Shown: positions 11,802 to 19,450 of the stretch, one piece after another
Position numbering within the stretch: the first letter of the stretch is position 1
Layout: each line of letters begins with the position of its first letter
Source: Prostheceraeus crozeri
Lineage: Eukaryota > Platyhelminthes > Polycladida > Euryleptidae
Length of the DNA: 64,000 bases
Assembly: GCA_907163375.1 (NCBI GenBank)
Contig: CAJQUW010009068.1
Coordinates: 1-64,000, forward strand
Direction: 5' to 3'
The notes under the pieces: generated by a model
Told to the model about the DNA's origin: nothing
Seen by the model: only the letters and a program-made list of their open reading frames with translations
The model's database searches: none
Program-made: the position numbers and the translations under genes

Positions 11802-12192
11802 CTTTTGCCCATTACTCACGTTCTCCCGACCTCTCCCCCATCGAGCACTGCTGGGATGAACTTGGTCGCAGAGTGAGGGAGAGGTACAACCACCCACCAG
11901 TGTCTTTGAAGATGTTGGCCGACAGACTGATCGAGCAGTGGAACCTCTTAGACCTGGCATTCATCCAGCGACTGTGCTCATCCATGCCCTCACGCATCGA
12001 TGCCTGTTTGGATGCTCGCGGTGGTCACACCCGTTTCTAACTTAAGTTGATAAAATCATGAGTATCAAATTAAATGTTTTTGAGTAAAGCATTCGAGTTC
12101 TCCTTTTACAAACAACAAACAAACGTACAGTACAACCAAGTTTAAGTCATAAGTATTCATATCAGGACTTGTTTCATTCTTTTTGTCACTGA

Positions 12193-12195
<3 letters not shown>
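11802..12195 (+). pseudogene. Tc1-family transposon, 3' remnant
   Basis: The plus frame from about 11,812 to the stop at 12,038-12,040 reads as the C-terminal third of a Tc1 transposase: SPDLSPIEHCWDELGRRVRE carries the third acidic catalytic residue (Glu of DD34E) and ends in RIDACLDARGGHTRF. The right end of the transposon follows: the last bases before the TA microsatellite (ctttttgtcactgagta) match a typical Tc1 terminal inverted repeat read outward. The first two thirds of the gene and the left end are gone, cut at the junction with the repeat array. GC content is clearly higher than in the virus-like element to the left. Confidence 0.85.

Positions 12196-12244
<49 letters not shown>
12194..12244. 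repeat. (TA)n microsatellite
   Basis: About 25 TA units directly after the Tc1 end, itself a TA target, and directly before the first palindrome. Confidence 0.95.
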
Positions 12245-12247
<3 letters not shown>

Positions 12248-12409
12248 TAAATTAAAAAATCAACGTAGTCTCAAGATAGAAATTGTTTATTCACGAATTT
12301 TCGTCTAAGACTTCATCAGGTGAACGAAGATCACCTGATGAAGTCTTAGACGAAAATTCGTGAATAAACAATTTCTATCTTGAGACTACGTTGATTTTTT
12401 AATTTATCT
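12245..12409. repeat. 79-bp-arm perfect palindrome with hammerhead-like core (Penelope-type end)
   Basis: Arms 12,245-12,323 and 12,331-12,409 are perfect inverted copies with a 7-nt loop. The right arm (plus strand) contains CTGATGA at 12,335-12,341, a short GTC/GAC hairpin and GAAA at 12,352-12,355. This is the order of the conserved core of a hammerhead ribozyme, and the left arm has the same on the minus strand. Hammerhead motifs are known in the terminal repeats of Penelope-like retroelements, and Penelope GIY-YIG sequence follows within 600 bp. One extra A precedes stem II and the cleavage-site side is not clearly resolved, so activity is uncertain. Confidence 0.65.
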
Positions 12410-12463
12410 TTATTATTAAGTCTCATGGCGATTACTTATGATCATATATATATATATATATAT

Positions 12464-12630
12464 ATATATTGAAATAACTGAAGTGAAAACACATGGAATG
12501 CACAAGCGCTTTCTTTATTCTTCAGGTGCTAAAATAATAAATAGAAAGAAATAAATTGAATAAGGGAATTTACCAATAAAGAAAGCGCTTGTGCATTCCA
12601 TGTGTTTTCACTTCAATTATTTCAATATAT
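12464..12630. repeat. 56-bp-arm palindrome
   Basis: Arms 12,464-12,519 and 12,575-12,630 are inverted copies with one visible mismatch, separated by 55 nt. The left arm is preceded by a second short TA run. Like its neighbours it looks like two retroelement ends joined head to head. Confidence 0.85.
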
Positions 12631-12948
12631 CAAACCAATTGCTGAGACTCTGAACTTTTTTGAATATATATATATTTTTTCTTTGTTTTTATTGATTTCG
12701 GTTTTTATCAGTTCTGTTCTGAAAGACTTCGTCATTTCTTCATCTTCTAGTTCTTTCTTGTGTAACTTAATTTTGATGTACTTTGGTAGAATATTGTTTT
12801 CTTTACATATTTGGTTGAATGTTAGATCATGATCGATTTTAATGCATTTTTGGTATATTCTTTCTGTTTTTCTGTAATGTTCTTTTTGAGTTGCCGTTAA
12901 ATTTTTGTGGACAACTGATGAATACCATGTAATAGCGTAGAATGACAA
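12622..12948 (-). pseudogene. retroelement protein fragment, LINE RT-like C-terminus
   Basis: An open minus frame of 108 residues with YAITWYSSVVHKNLT followed by KTERIYQKCIKI. This is the pattern found just downstream of the reverse transcriptase in LINE-type ORF2 proteins (the tyrosine-tryptophan stretch, then RIQKR-like). No start or catalytic domain is present. The fragment lies between two palindromes, so it is a relic. Assignment to LINE rather than Penelope is uncertain. Confidence 0.45.
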
Positions 12949-12971
12949 TCATAGAAATTGTCATATCACAT

Positions 12972-13337
12972 TCAGGTGGCGGGAAAGCCTTTGTCCCTTT
13001 GATTCAACATTGGAGTCTCCTCTTTTATTGAGATTGCTTCGACAATTTGTAAATTATTTACTACACAGAAATGAGCGATGGTTTTCATATTGTTTAATAT
13101 GTTTCTCGGTTTCTTGTTATGTTTATCCAACCAATGCGTTTTCATTGATCCGTTATTTTCGTGCTGTTTACATCTTACTGATAACAAATTTGTTGTGTAT
13201 CCAATATAGTTGGCATTGCTACAAATACCTTCCGGGCATGTATACTGGTAGACAACATTGTTGTTCGACTGAAATTTATCCAATTTTGTTTTTATCGCGT
13301 TCACTAATTTGTGGTTCTTATAATAGATCATCAGTTT
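12972..13337 (-). pseudogene. Penelope GIY-YIG endonuclease, C-terminal copy 1
   Basis: An open minus frame. It shows VVYQYTCPEGIC (the first Tyr motif and a Cys-rich loop typical of the Penelope GIY-YIG), NYIGYTT (the second Tyr-Ile-Gly motif), an RCKQH helix carrying the catalytic Arg, then LQIVEAISIKEETPMLNQRD, where the Glu-Ala pair holds the conserved metal-binding Glu. The reverse transcriptase is absent and the frame runs from the palindrome centre outward, so this is a truncated copy. Confidence 0.8.
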
Positions 13338-13383
13338 CAATGACAACACACAAACAAAAGATTCTGATTCAAAAATTAAACTG

Positions 13384-13755
13384 ATGATCTATTATAAGAA
13401 CCACAAATTAGTGAACGCGATAAAAACAAAATTGGATAAATTTCAGTCGAACAACAATGTTGTCTATCAGTATACATGCCCGGAAGGTATTTGTAGCAAT
13501 GCCAACTATATTGGATACACAACAAATTTGTTATCAGTAAGATGTAAACAGCACGAAAATAACGGATCAATGAAAACGCATTGGTTGGATAAACATAACA
13601 AGAAACCGAGAAACATATTAAACAACATGAAAACCATCGCTCATTTCTGTGTAGTAGATGATCTACAAATTGTCGAAGCAATCTCAATAAAAGAGGAGAC
13701 TCCAATGTTGAATCAAAGGGACAAAGGGCTTATCCGCCACTTGAATGTGATATGA
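13384..13755 (+). pseudogene. Penelope GIY-YIG endonuclease, C-terminal copy 2
   Basis: Inverted twin of the minus-strand copy, with the same NYIGYTT, RCKQH and LQIVEAISI motifs and only a few substitutions (for example DD in place of NN before LQIVEA). The two differ at the very C-terminus, where one has a small indel. Also truncated at the palindrome centre. Confidence 0.8.
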
Positions 13756-13925
13756 CAATTTCTATGATTGGTTACATTAGCTTTACATATCTAGGACTTC
13801 ATCATTTTATAAACATGCCATTTCATATGTTAAGATGCCTATAAGGTTGAATTTTAAGCTCTTGTTATATAGCATGTCATAATTTTGTTAATGAGCTTGA
13901 TAATGGACCAAGAAGAGTCAGAAAC

Positions 13926-14100
13926 AGTAGTAAGATATCCTCCCATTTGCGCACAGCGCGGGCCTGCTATTTTGGCGGCGCAGGCGTGTGGTTGGCGCGG
14001 CGGTCTGGGCCGGCCGTCCAGGGTTGGTCGTGGTTGGCCGTCCTGGTAGTGTCTGACCGCCAACTGGAATGGTGAATCTGAGGCCAGATTTGGATTCAGC
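13926..14100 (+). repeat. left inverted end of the Polinton-like element
   Basis: Starts AGTAGTAAG and is GC-rich compared with its surroundings. It is homologous, inverted, to 29,840-29,991, with small indels between the two. Confidence 0.65.
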
Positions 14101-14840
14101 GCAAAATTCTGCATTGGTATGGTGAGTTTCAAGTCCATATCTTGCTTCGTTTAGATTTGAGACGCCATTTAAGATTTGGGAAATTGGCGAAAAACGGCGA
14201 GCTTTGAGCTCTAGTGGCTAGATTTGGATTCAGCGTAAAATTCTGCATCGGTATGGTGGGTTTCAAGTCGATCGGCGAGAAAAAATTTTGCTGACGTCCC
14301 CCCCCCAGGCTATCTTCGGTCGTAGAGATCGTAGAAAGTCGAGCAATAGCTCGTTGGAAAGGTAAGAGTGATAAAAATTCACTGGAAGAAACGGCTTGTC
14401 CATATCTTTCTTTGTTTAGATTTGAGATGCCATTTAAGATTTTGGAAATTGGCGAAAAACGACAGAGTTAACGGCGAACTTAGGATTTTTTCACAAAATT
14501 GAAATGGGCAAAAAACGGCTAACTTTGGGCTCTAGCGACTGAACGACAACTCCAATGGCAAATCTGAGACCAGATTCGGATTCAGCGTGAAATTATGCAT
14601 CGGTATGGTGAGTTTCAAGTCGATCGGCGAGAAAAAATTTGGCTGACGCCCCCCCCCCCGGCTATCTTCGGTCGTAGAGATCGTAGAAAGTCGAGCAATA
14701 GCTCGTTGGAAATGTAAGAGTGATATAAATTCACTGAAAGACACGGCTTGTCCATATCTTCCTTCGTTTAGATTTGAGACGCAATTTCAGATTTGGGAAA
14801 TTGGCGAAATGGCGGACTTAGGATTTTTTCGCAAAATTGA
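14080..14840 (+). repeat. about 358-bp tandem repeat, two full units plus a partial one
   Basis: A unit containing gcatcggtatggtg, agtcgatcggcgag, a run of 7-10 C, then gtcgagcaatagctcgttgg occurs from about 14,220 and again from about 14,578; a partial copy begins near 14,085. The inverted right end (29,560-29,760) has related sequence (cgagctattgcacgac). These are sub-terminal repeats of the Polinton-like element. The reading frames on the minus strand here are repeat-borne and not genes. Confidence 0.75.
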
Positions 14841-14849
14841 AATTTCGTT

Positions 14850-15529
14850 TTTGGACTCTAGCGCGCGAATAAAATTTTCGAATTTTTTATGTATCGAATT
14901 TTTTCGATTTTGGTGATGAATAACGGAGGATTGGAGGTGAGTGAAGACGTCGGGTTTCTTTCAGTGAAAACACCGCACTTTGTTCTCTAGGATCCTATAT
15001 TTTCAGACCTCAGGAAGGCTTCGTTTCCAAATGAGAGCTTGCTCAAAACCGATTTTCATGCATTTGTACACGATTTTGACTATTTTGACGACAGTTTTTT
15101 CAACTCAGCTTCTGGTGATCAGAGAAAGTTGAGTAAGGTCTCAAATGAAAGGTGAGAGCGAGAAAACATGACTGTTAAAATTGGAAGCCAATCCGAGCAC
15201 TAGAACCGGAGATAGAAGCGTTTAAAGTTTAGGAAAGAGAACAAAGGCCACATCAGCTGGTGGACAAGACTTTGGTATATGGCTTGTGATCACGTATTTG
15301 ATCAAATAGGTCCAATACTTATAAACGGTGTATCTTCGGTTGTAGTGCACCGATTGAGTTGATTCAAAAAAGGTTCGATAGCTATTGATCATAGCTATAT
15401 TTACAGACTACTTATAAAATTTCATAAGTAGTATTAAATGCCGAAAAATTAAAATTTGCTTTTTTTGATGTTTTATAAGGTTTTCAAATCTTCTGAATTC
15501 AATAAAGACATTTATTAAGTTGTCAGAGG
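14850..15529. other. no gene; degenerate sub-terminal repeat
   Basis: Long gene-free stretch. Weak similarity to the tandem unit is visible (tatcttcggttgtag near 15,330 against tatcttcggtcgtag in the units at 14,310 and 14,665). No coding frame is supported. Confidence 0.5.
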
Positions 15530-15543
15530 CGAGCTTCGGCTCG
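15530..15543 (+). other. TTCG-loop hairpin
   Basis: CGAGC-TTCG-GCTCG, a 5-bp stem closed by a UUCG tetraloop in RNA, about 250 nt upstream of the first unknown gene. Similar TTCG hairpins sit in both histone-type 3' modules at 17.0 and 17.5 kb. It follows an AATAAA-like word at about 15,501. Confidence 0.55.
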
Positions 15544-15793
15544 AGACTTGTTTCCTGATGTAAATAACTCCACCGATTTTCATGTCAAGTCGGGGTCCGA
15601 ATACCAACACAGTGATATGACGCACGCTCTGTCCGCGGGAGGTTGGATTTGAGGGCCGAGGCCTTGGAGTTGGGATAAGATCCCCTCTGAGTAATGCCTG
15701 TAACGGATTCATCAGCTTAACTTGTCTATCCTCAAGTATTGAATGACATACTACTTGAATTTTAAAATAATTTTTCATTTCTTCCTTCTACAG

Positions 15794-16852
15794 ATGATGG
15801 GAGGAAATTACAAATTCTTATTGAAGAAATGCTCTTGTGGAGAGATCAAGAGAGGCGGCGAGTTTAAACGCCACATCAATAAATATAAAAATACTCCTCA
15901 CTTTCACGAGTAAAGAGGCGTAATATCAGCCTGTATAGCCTGCCAGAAATTTTTGAAAGGCAAGGACCATGAGGCATTTTACATTGCCCACGCTGAATGT
16001 CCGGTTAAAAAGGTTGCATATTATACATCATCCGACATCGGCAAATTGATCGCGCCCTATTTCGGCCAAACATCTGTCGATCTAGACGCAGCACTGCAAA
16101 ATGCAATTGCAACCATTTTGTCTCCTGCTGCTCCGCCCAATACCTCGTTGATAGAAGAACTAAGTGAATCGGAAATCTCAGATGACTCCAATTCTAAGGA
16201 GTTCGTGGTTAACACGAAAGCGGATGAGGTTGGAAAACCAGTAAAGCAGTCTTCCCCTGTAAAGAAAGGGATCAAGCAGCAGACAGCGACCTGGAACAAA
16301 GATGACCAGCTCGCAAAAGTGAGTCAGGAGTATGCAGTTTGCAAACTCAAGGACGAAGTGACTCGCTACAAGAACGAATGTGCGGCTCTTAGGGACGAGA
16401 ATTTTCACCTTAAGGGCCAGGTAGTTGAAATTCGGGCCCTGAAGAAGCAAATTATAAATTTGGAACCTTTCCACGAAAGGGCACTTAACAGTGAAAAACG
16501 AGTCATTGAGCAGGCAACATGTATCAAGAAATTAAGAGCTCAAGCAGAAATGCTTAAATTAAAACTTGAGCAACTCAAGATAAGCCTGACTGAGAGCCAG
16601 AAAAAAGAGGAGAGACGAACAACGCTCCACATTCCCGTCATCAAGAGCAGAATTGTGGACAGCGTCATCCTTGATAGTGAGGACTTGGACACCACGTTCG
16701 AGTGCTATGATGGAGCGATGGCAGAGATGCGCTGCCTTCAACTCTCAATAAAACATGATGGCGAAATTAAGGAACTGCGCCACCGCAAGCGGAAGCTGCC
16801 AGAAAAATATCTTCCCCATCCACCGCCATCGAAGGTTCAACGAACCGACTAA
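15794..16852 (+). pseudogene. unknown gene A of the Polinton-like element: Cys/His N-terminus, coiled coil, histone-type 3' end
   Basis: The open part runs from 15,953 to the stop at 16,850-16,852 (about 299 residues). Sequence back to an ATG at 15,794, which directly follows a pyrimidine-rich acceptor (cttctacag), has the same character and adds a Cys/His-rich segment (KKCSCGE, FKRHINK, CIACQKF), so the gene probably began there, perhaps as a second exon; about one break separates the two parts. After that come an acidic Ser-rich linker with a Lys/Pro patch, then about 100 residues of heptad-like Leu/Lys/Glu helix (roughly residues 125-215 of the open part) predicting a coiled coil, and a basic C-terminus with RHRKRKLPEKYLP, a possible nuclear localisation signal. 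I do not recognise the family. A DNA- or chromatin-associated protein would fit but is a guess. The 3' end is treated separately. Confidence 0.6.
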
Positions 16853-16863
16853 GTTAATTTATG

Positions 16864-16926
16864 GTAAGTTAATATCCATCTCTATCACTTGAATATAATT
16901 TCATCTATTTTCTTTCTATTTTTCAG
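16864..16926 (+). other. 63-nt intron in the 3' untranslated region of gene A
   Basis: Donor ATG|GTAAGTT at 16,864 and acceptor after a long pyrimidine tract (ttctttctatttttcag) ending at 16,926. It lies between the stop codon of gene A and its stem-loop. Splicing leaves 32 nt between stop and stem, almost the same as the 31 nt of intronless gene B. Inferred from sequence only. Confidence 0.65.
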
Positions 16927-16934
16927 ATGCGACG

Positions 16935-17040
16935 TGAACGAACCAACGGTCTTTTTAAAGACCACCATGGGGCAAAATATGATAGTACCTTCACGTGGTT
17001 TGCTGTGGACAGACTTCGGTCTGACTGAATCTATCACATA
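16935..17040 (+). terminator. histone-type 3' stem-loop module, copy 1
   Basis: Stem-loop at 16,948-16,963: GGTCTT-TTTA-AAGACC, a 6-bp stem with two G-C pairs at its base and a 4-nt loop with T at positions 1 and 3. It is preceded by ccaac and followed by accacc. This fits the conserved stem-loop of replication-dependent animal histone mRNAs, including the flanking AAC and ACCA bound by SLBP. A TTCG hairpin (17,010-17,023) follows. No clear purine-rich U7 site (AAGAAAGA-like) is visible in between. No histone protein is encoded nearby. Confidence 0.75.
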
Positions 17041-17071
17041 ATTAGAAAGACTGAGTCATGTCTTTGTCTCA

Positions 17072-17112
17072 GAGAGGCATATAAACCATTGCCTCTCTTT
17101 CATTTTCATTTT
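17072..17112 (+). promoter_or_regulatory. TATA-type core promoter of gene B
   Basis: TATAAA at 17,080-17,085, enclosed by a 7-bp inverted repeat (GAGAGGC at 17,072-17,078 and GCCTCTC at 17,091-17,097). About 30 nt downstream lies a ttcattttc initiator-like stretch and then the ATG at 17,123, giving a very short leader. The compact layout resembles histone or viral late genes. Confidence 0.55.
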
Positions 17113-17122
17113 AAACTCCATC

Positions 17123-17389
17123 ATGCAGACACTAAACACGCTAGTCAGCTCTCCTGACAAGCCTCGGCTAAAACCGAGCAACTTGTTTCATATGTTTGTG
17201 CAGATGGAGGAGCAAGAGCGAATATTCAATAATCTTGCTCGAATTGGCTCATCAACAACTGACGATGATGTCAATTCAACAGAGTGGGGGTATGTAACAC
17301 CCTCTAACAGTCGGACGGTAGTAGAGGAGGTCGATGCCGCTGACATAGAGAGATTAAAAGTCTCTCTCAGCGGAATCGGTCAAACCTAA
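17123..17389 (+). CDS. unknown small gene B of the Polinton-like element, histone-type 3' end
   Basis: 88 residues, acidic, with no membrane segment or signal peptide. Residues 1-40 can form helices (FHMFVQMEEQERIFNNLARI), the middle is Ser/Thr/Asp-rich (SSTTDDDVNSTEWGYVTPSN), and the end is helical again (AADIERLKVSL). I do not recognise the family. It is a complete compact unit: TATA box, ATG, stop, then the stem-loop 31 nt later. It lies in the same direction as gene A with its promoter directly after the gene A 3' module, so it has its own transcript. The frame looks whole. Confidence 0.6.
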   Translation: MQTLNTLVSSPDKPRLKPSNLFHMFVQMEEQERIFNNLARIGSSTTDDDVNSTEWGYVTPSNSRTVVEEVDAADIERLKVSLSGIGQT

Positions 17390-17408
17390 GTCTGAATTAG
17401 TATCCCAA

Positions 17409-17512
17409 GAACGAACCAACGGTCTTTTTAAAGACCACCATGGTGCAAAATATGATAGTACCTCCACGTGGTTTGCCCTGGACAGACTTCGGTCTGACTT
17501 AATCTATCATAC
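17409..17512 (+). terminator. histone-type 3' stem-loop module, copy 2
   Basis: Direct repeat of the first module with only a few substitutions. The stem-loop is at 17,421-17,436 (same GGTCTT/TTTA/AAGACC, same ccaac and accacc flanks) and the TTCG hairpin at 17,483-17,496. The stem starts 31 nt after the stop of gene B. Conservation of both hairpins while coding sequences differ argues for a role. Confidence 0.75.
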
Positions 17513-17520
17513 AAATAAAA

Positions 17521-18100
17521 AATAGAATCACAAAGTTGTATCTGCTATCAGTCAACTAAAACGTTGCATGTTAAGGAGGATTTCGGTATAATTCTTCCTG
17601 TTGGTAGGCGATCTCTCTTGAGACAGCGGATGATATCGTAGTGATAAGTGTGGCAAGGGAGTGTGTCATATTTTAGACCGAAACCTCTGGGGCAACTCAT
17701 GTTGGGCATCTGACACAATTCTCAACGTAGCACTTTGAACGCCAATCGGTTGAGTCTTAGCTATCTGCCACAGGTAACTTTTTAAATTCTCTATTGCCAA
17801 CGTTATCTGAGAATGAGCCATGAGTTCTTTTAAGAACTGCCTCTATCACTGAGGCTAAATGATGAAGGGATGAAATGGGAGGCTACTCATACGCCACACG
17901 TATACAAAATCACTTTCTATCTTCTCTAATAATAATAATAATAATAAATGCCGTTTATTATATGAACTCGGCCTTAATAATAGAAATCGTAAGGCCACAC
18001 AATATTTGAACAGGGTACAGAATCGCATTAAGAAATCAATCAAGAACAAAAAACTGAGAAGAGAGTCATGAAGTTAAAGAAATGTCGTGCTGTCGGTCAT
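17521..18100. other. no gene; third hairpin and ATA microsatellite
   Basis: No supported frame. A hairpin AGTTCT-TTTA-AGAACT at 17,823-17,838 has the same loop and stem length as the histone-type hairpins but lacks the two G-C base pairs at the base, so it may be a decayed or unrelated copy. A short run of ATA/AAT triplets is at about 17,929-17,947. Confidence 0.45.
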
Positions 18101-18101
18101 T

Positions 18102-18671
18102 TCACAGATGGAAATTGTTGTTCGCAAGCTTGCTCATCTTTATCAGAAATGAATCACTTTGAAGCTTTGTTGATATTTTTGGTAGGCAATACTTTCCACT
18201 GTATTGGAGTGTCTTAGGAGTAAGATGATGTAAGGGGTGATTTTCGTCATGTGTTAAGTCAGTAAATAGCTTGAACCCTTGTACCGTTCTTCGATAATCA
18301 AGTGGAACGAAATTGCTGCAATTACAGTGAGGTCCACAAATAATTCTATGGGCCCTCTTCTGAATGCCTTCCAGTTCTTTCGCTTGATTTACTCTAAGTG
18401 ATGTGAAGAGAGGGGCACAGTATTCGAGTATACTTCGTATTGAACCATTATAAATCAGAATGAGGGACTCTTGTGGCATAAATGGTTTCAAGAGCCTTAG
18501 GGCACCAAGACGACATGATGCCTTTTTTGTTAGCTGTTGAATGTGGTCATTCCAGCTGAGGTTCCTATCCACCACCACACCCAAAAGCTTGATTGTATCA
18601 ACAATCGGTACACCGGGTAAGGCAACCTGTGTTATTGCTTGAAATGCACCAAAATGAGAATAGTTCCACAC
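18102..18671 (-). pseudogene. CR1/Jockey-type LINE, RT C-terminal fragment
   Basis: 189 open residues matching the part of ORF2 after the reverse transcriptase active site: IKLLGVVVDRNLSWNDHI (the LGV-D-L-W-H thumb motif), LLKPFMPQESLILIYNGSI, LEYCAPLF and a C-terminal HRIICGPHCNCSNF Cys/His patch. The same order of motifs is in the LINE piece at 38.1-38.9 kb, so both come from the same clade but are clearly different copies. The YADD box and everything 5' are missing: a typical 5'-truncated insertion, here inside the Polinton-like element. Confidence 0.8.
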
Positions 18672-18980
18672 AGCGAAGTCCCACGAAGTTGCAAATTATA
18701 TCAAATTAAAGCACAGGCCACGGGCAATCGAATGATATAAATTTCCAGTCAGAATAATGCGTAGAAATGCAGCTATTGCAATAGAAAGGATCGAAGAGAG
18801 ATGACGAGAAATGACACGACCGCACACGGTGACGTTCTGTGGTAACGCCTAATGGTACGATCTCTTTTGATAGAAAAGTAGACCGATAATAAATGTGATA
18901 ACTAACCCCATATCTAAATTCCTCCATTTATTTCCATTTCTAGATGAATACATTGCAAAACAAAGACATGCAGTATGTAG
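18672..18980. other. no gene seen
   Basis: Spacer between the LINE fragment and the Cys-motif ORF; no supported frame. Confidence 0.4.
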
Positions 18981-18982
18981 GT

Positions 18983-19265
18983 TTATTTACAATTGAAGCA
19001 CATATACTTTATAGTCCAGACAAGTTCAGTGGGATTACTTCCAATTTGTCGTAAATTTTGTTGAGTTTCGCTCGCTAAGGGGCATCTGGTGCTCTTCTTA
19101 TGCGCGTTGTCTTGGTGTAAAATCACCATTACTCCACACAACTTGCACAATCTCGTCTTTCTCGCAAATCTCCTTATGATCACAGTCTTCATCCCACTCG
19201 TCGACCACTTCAAAGATTTTATTATAGATTTCTAAGGCGGGAGATGTACTTTCCATCATGAGATA
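18983..19265 (-). pseudogene. unknown small Cys/His protein gene C (Polinton-like element), probably broken
   Basis: The open minus frame encodes RLCKLCGVMVI followed by H, NAHKKSTRCPLAS and a C-terminal MCFNCK: a CxxC...H...C pattern suggesting a zinc ribbon or knuckle. Just upstream in the minus direction (to about 19,258) is an acidic stretch with an ATG pair that probably belongs to the same gene, which would make a protein of about 90 residues. I do not recognise it. Its neighbour D on the same strand shares the small size and terminal Cys motif. Confidence 0.45.
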
Positions 19266-19424
19266 GATAAGAATGAGAAGTGTTTCAATTTTCTAACTTT
19301 TGTATGTTTTTCAACAATGAATTCCTCAACAGCCAATCACAGCCATTCTAATATAGTTGAAGACTTTAGATTTTCACTATGATGCATGCTGCATTACCCA
19401 GAAATAAGTGAAGACAGACAAATG

Positions 19425-19440
19425 AAGCAAATAAACATTT
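19425..19440 (-). terminator. polyadenylation signal after gene D
   Basis: On the minus strand an AATAAA word lies within about 25 nt after the stop codon of gene D, so this gene uses an ordinary polyadenylation signal, in contrast to genes A and B. Confidence 0.5.
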
Positions 19441-19450
19441 ATTAAGAAAT

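Larger units (their letters stand above)
12946..13770. repeat. 392-bp-arm palindrome of a Penelope GIY-YIG end
   Basis: Arms 12,946-13,337 and 13,378-13,770 are near-identical inverted copies (392 and 393 nt) around a 40-nt spacer. Each arm carries the C-terminal GIY-YIG endonuclease part of a Penelope-like element, reading toward the outside. Penelope elements are known to leave inverted and tandem partial copies at their ends. The near identity of the arms suggests a fairly recent origin or gene conversion. Confidence 0.9.

Noticed and set aside
13010-13705. Antisense frames of about 110-125 residues across the Penelope palindrome
   Set aside because: They are the opposite-strand shadow of the GIY-YIG frames and mirror each other because of the palindrome.
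13854-14744. Minus-strand frames in the 14-kb repeats
   Set aside because: They follow the repeat units, have no domain and change with the unit boundaries.
15953-17389. Genes A and B as histone genes because of their 3' stem-loops
   Set aside because: Neither protein has a histone fold or H1-like composition: gene A is a Cys/His plus coiled-coil protein and gene B a short acidic protein.
17823-17838. Third histone-type stem-loop
   Set aside because: Loop and stem length fit, but the base of the stem lacks the two G-C pairs and the flanks do not match; kept only as a hairpin.
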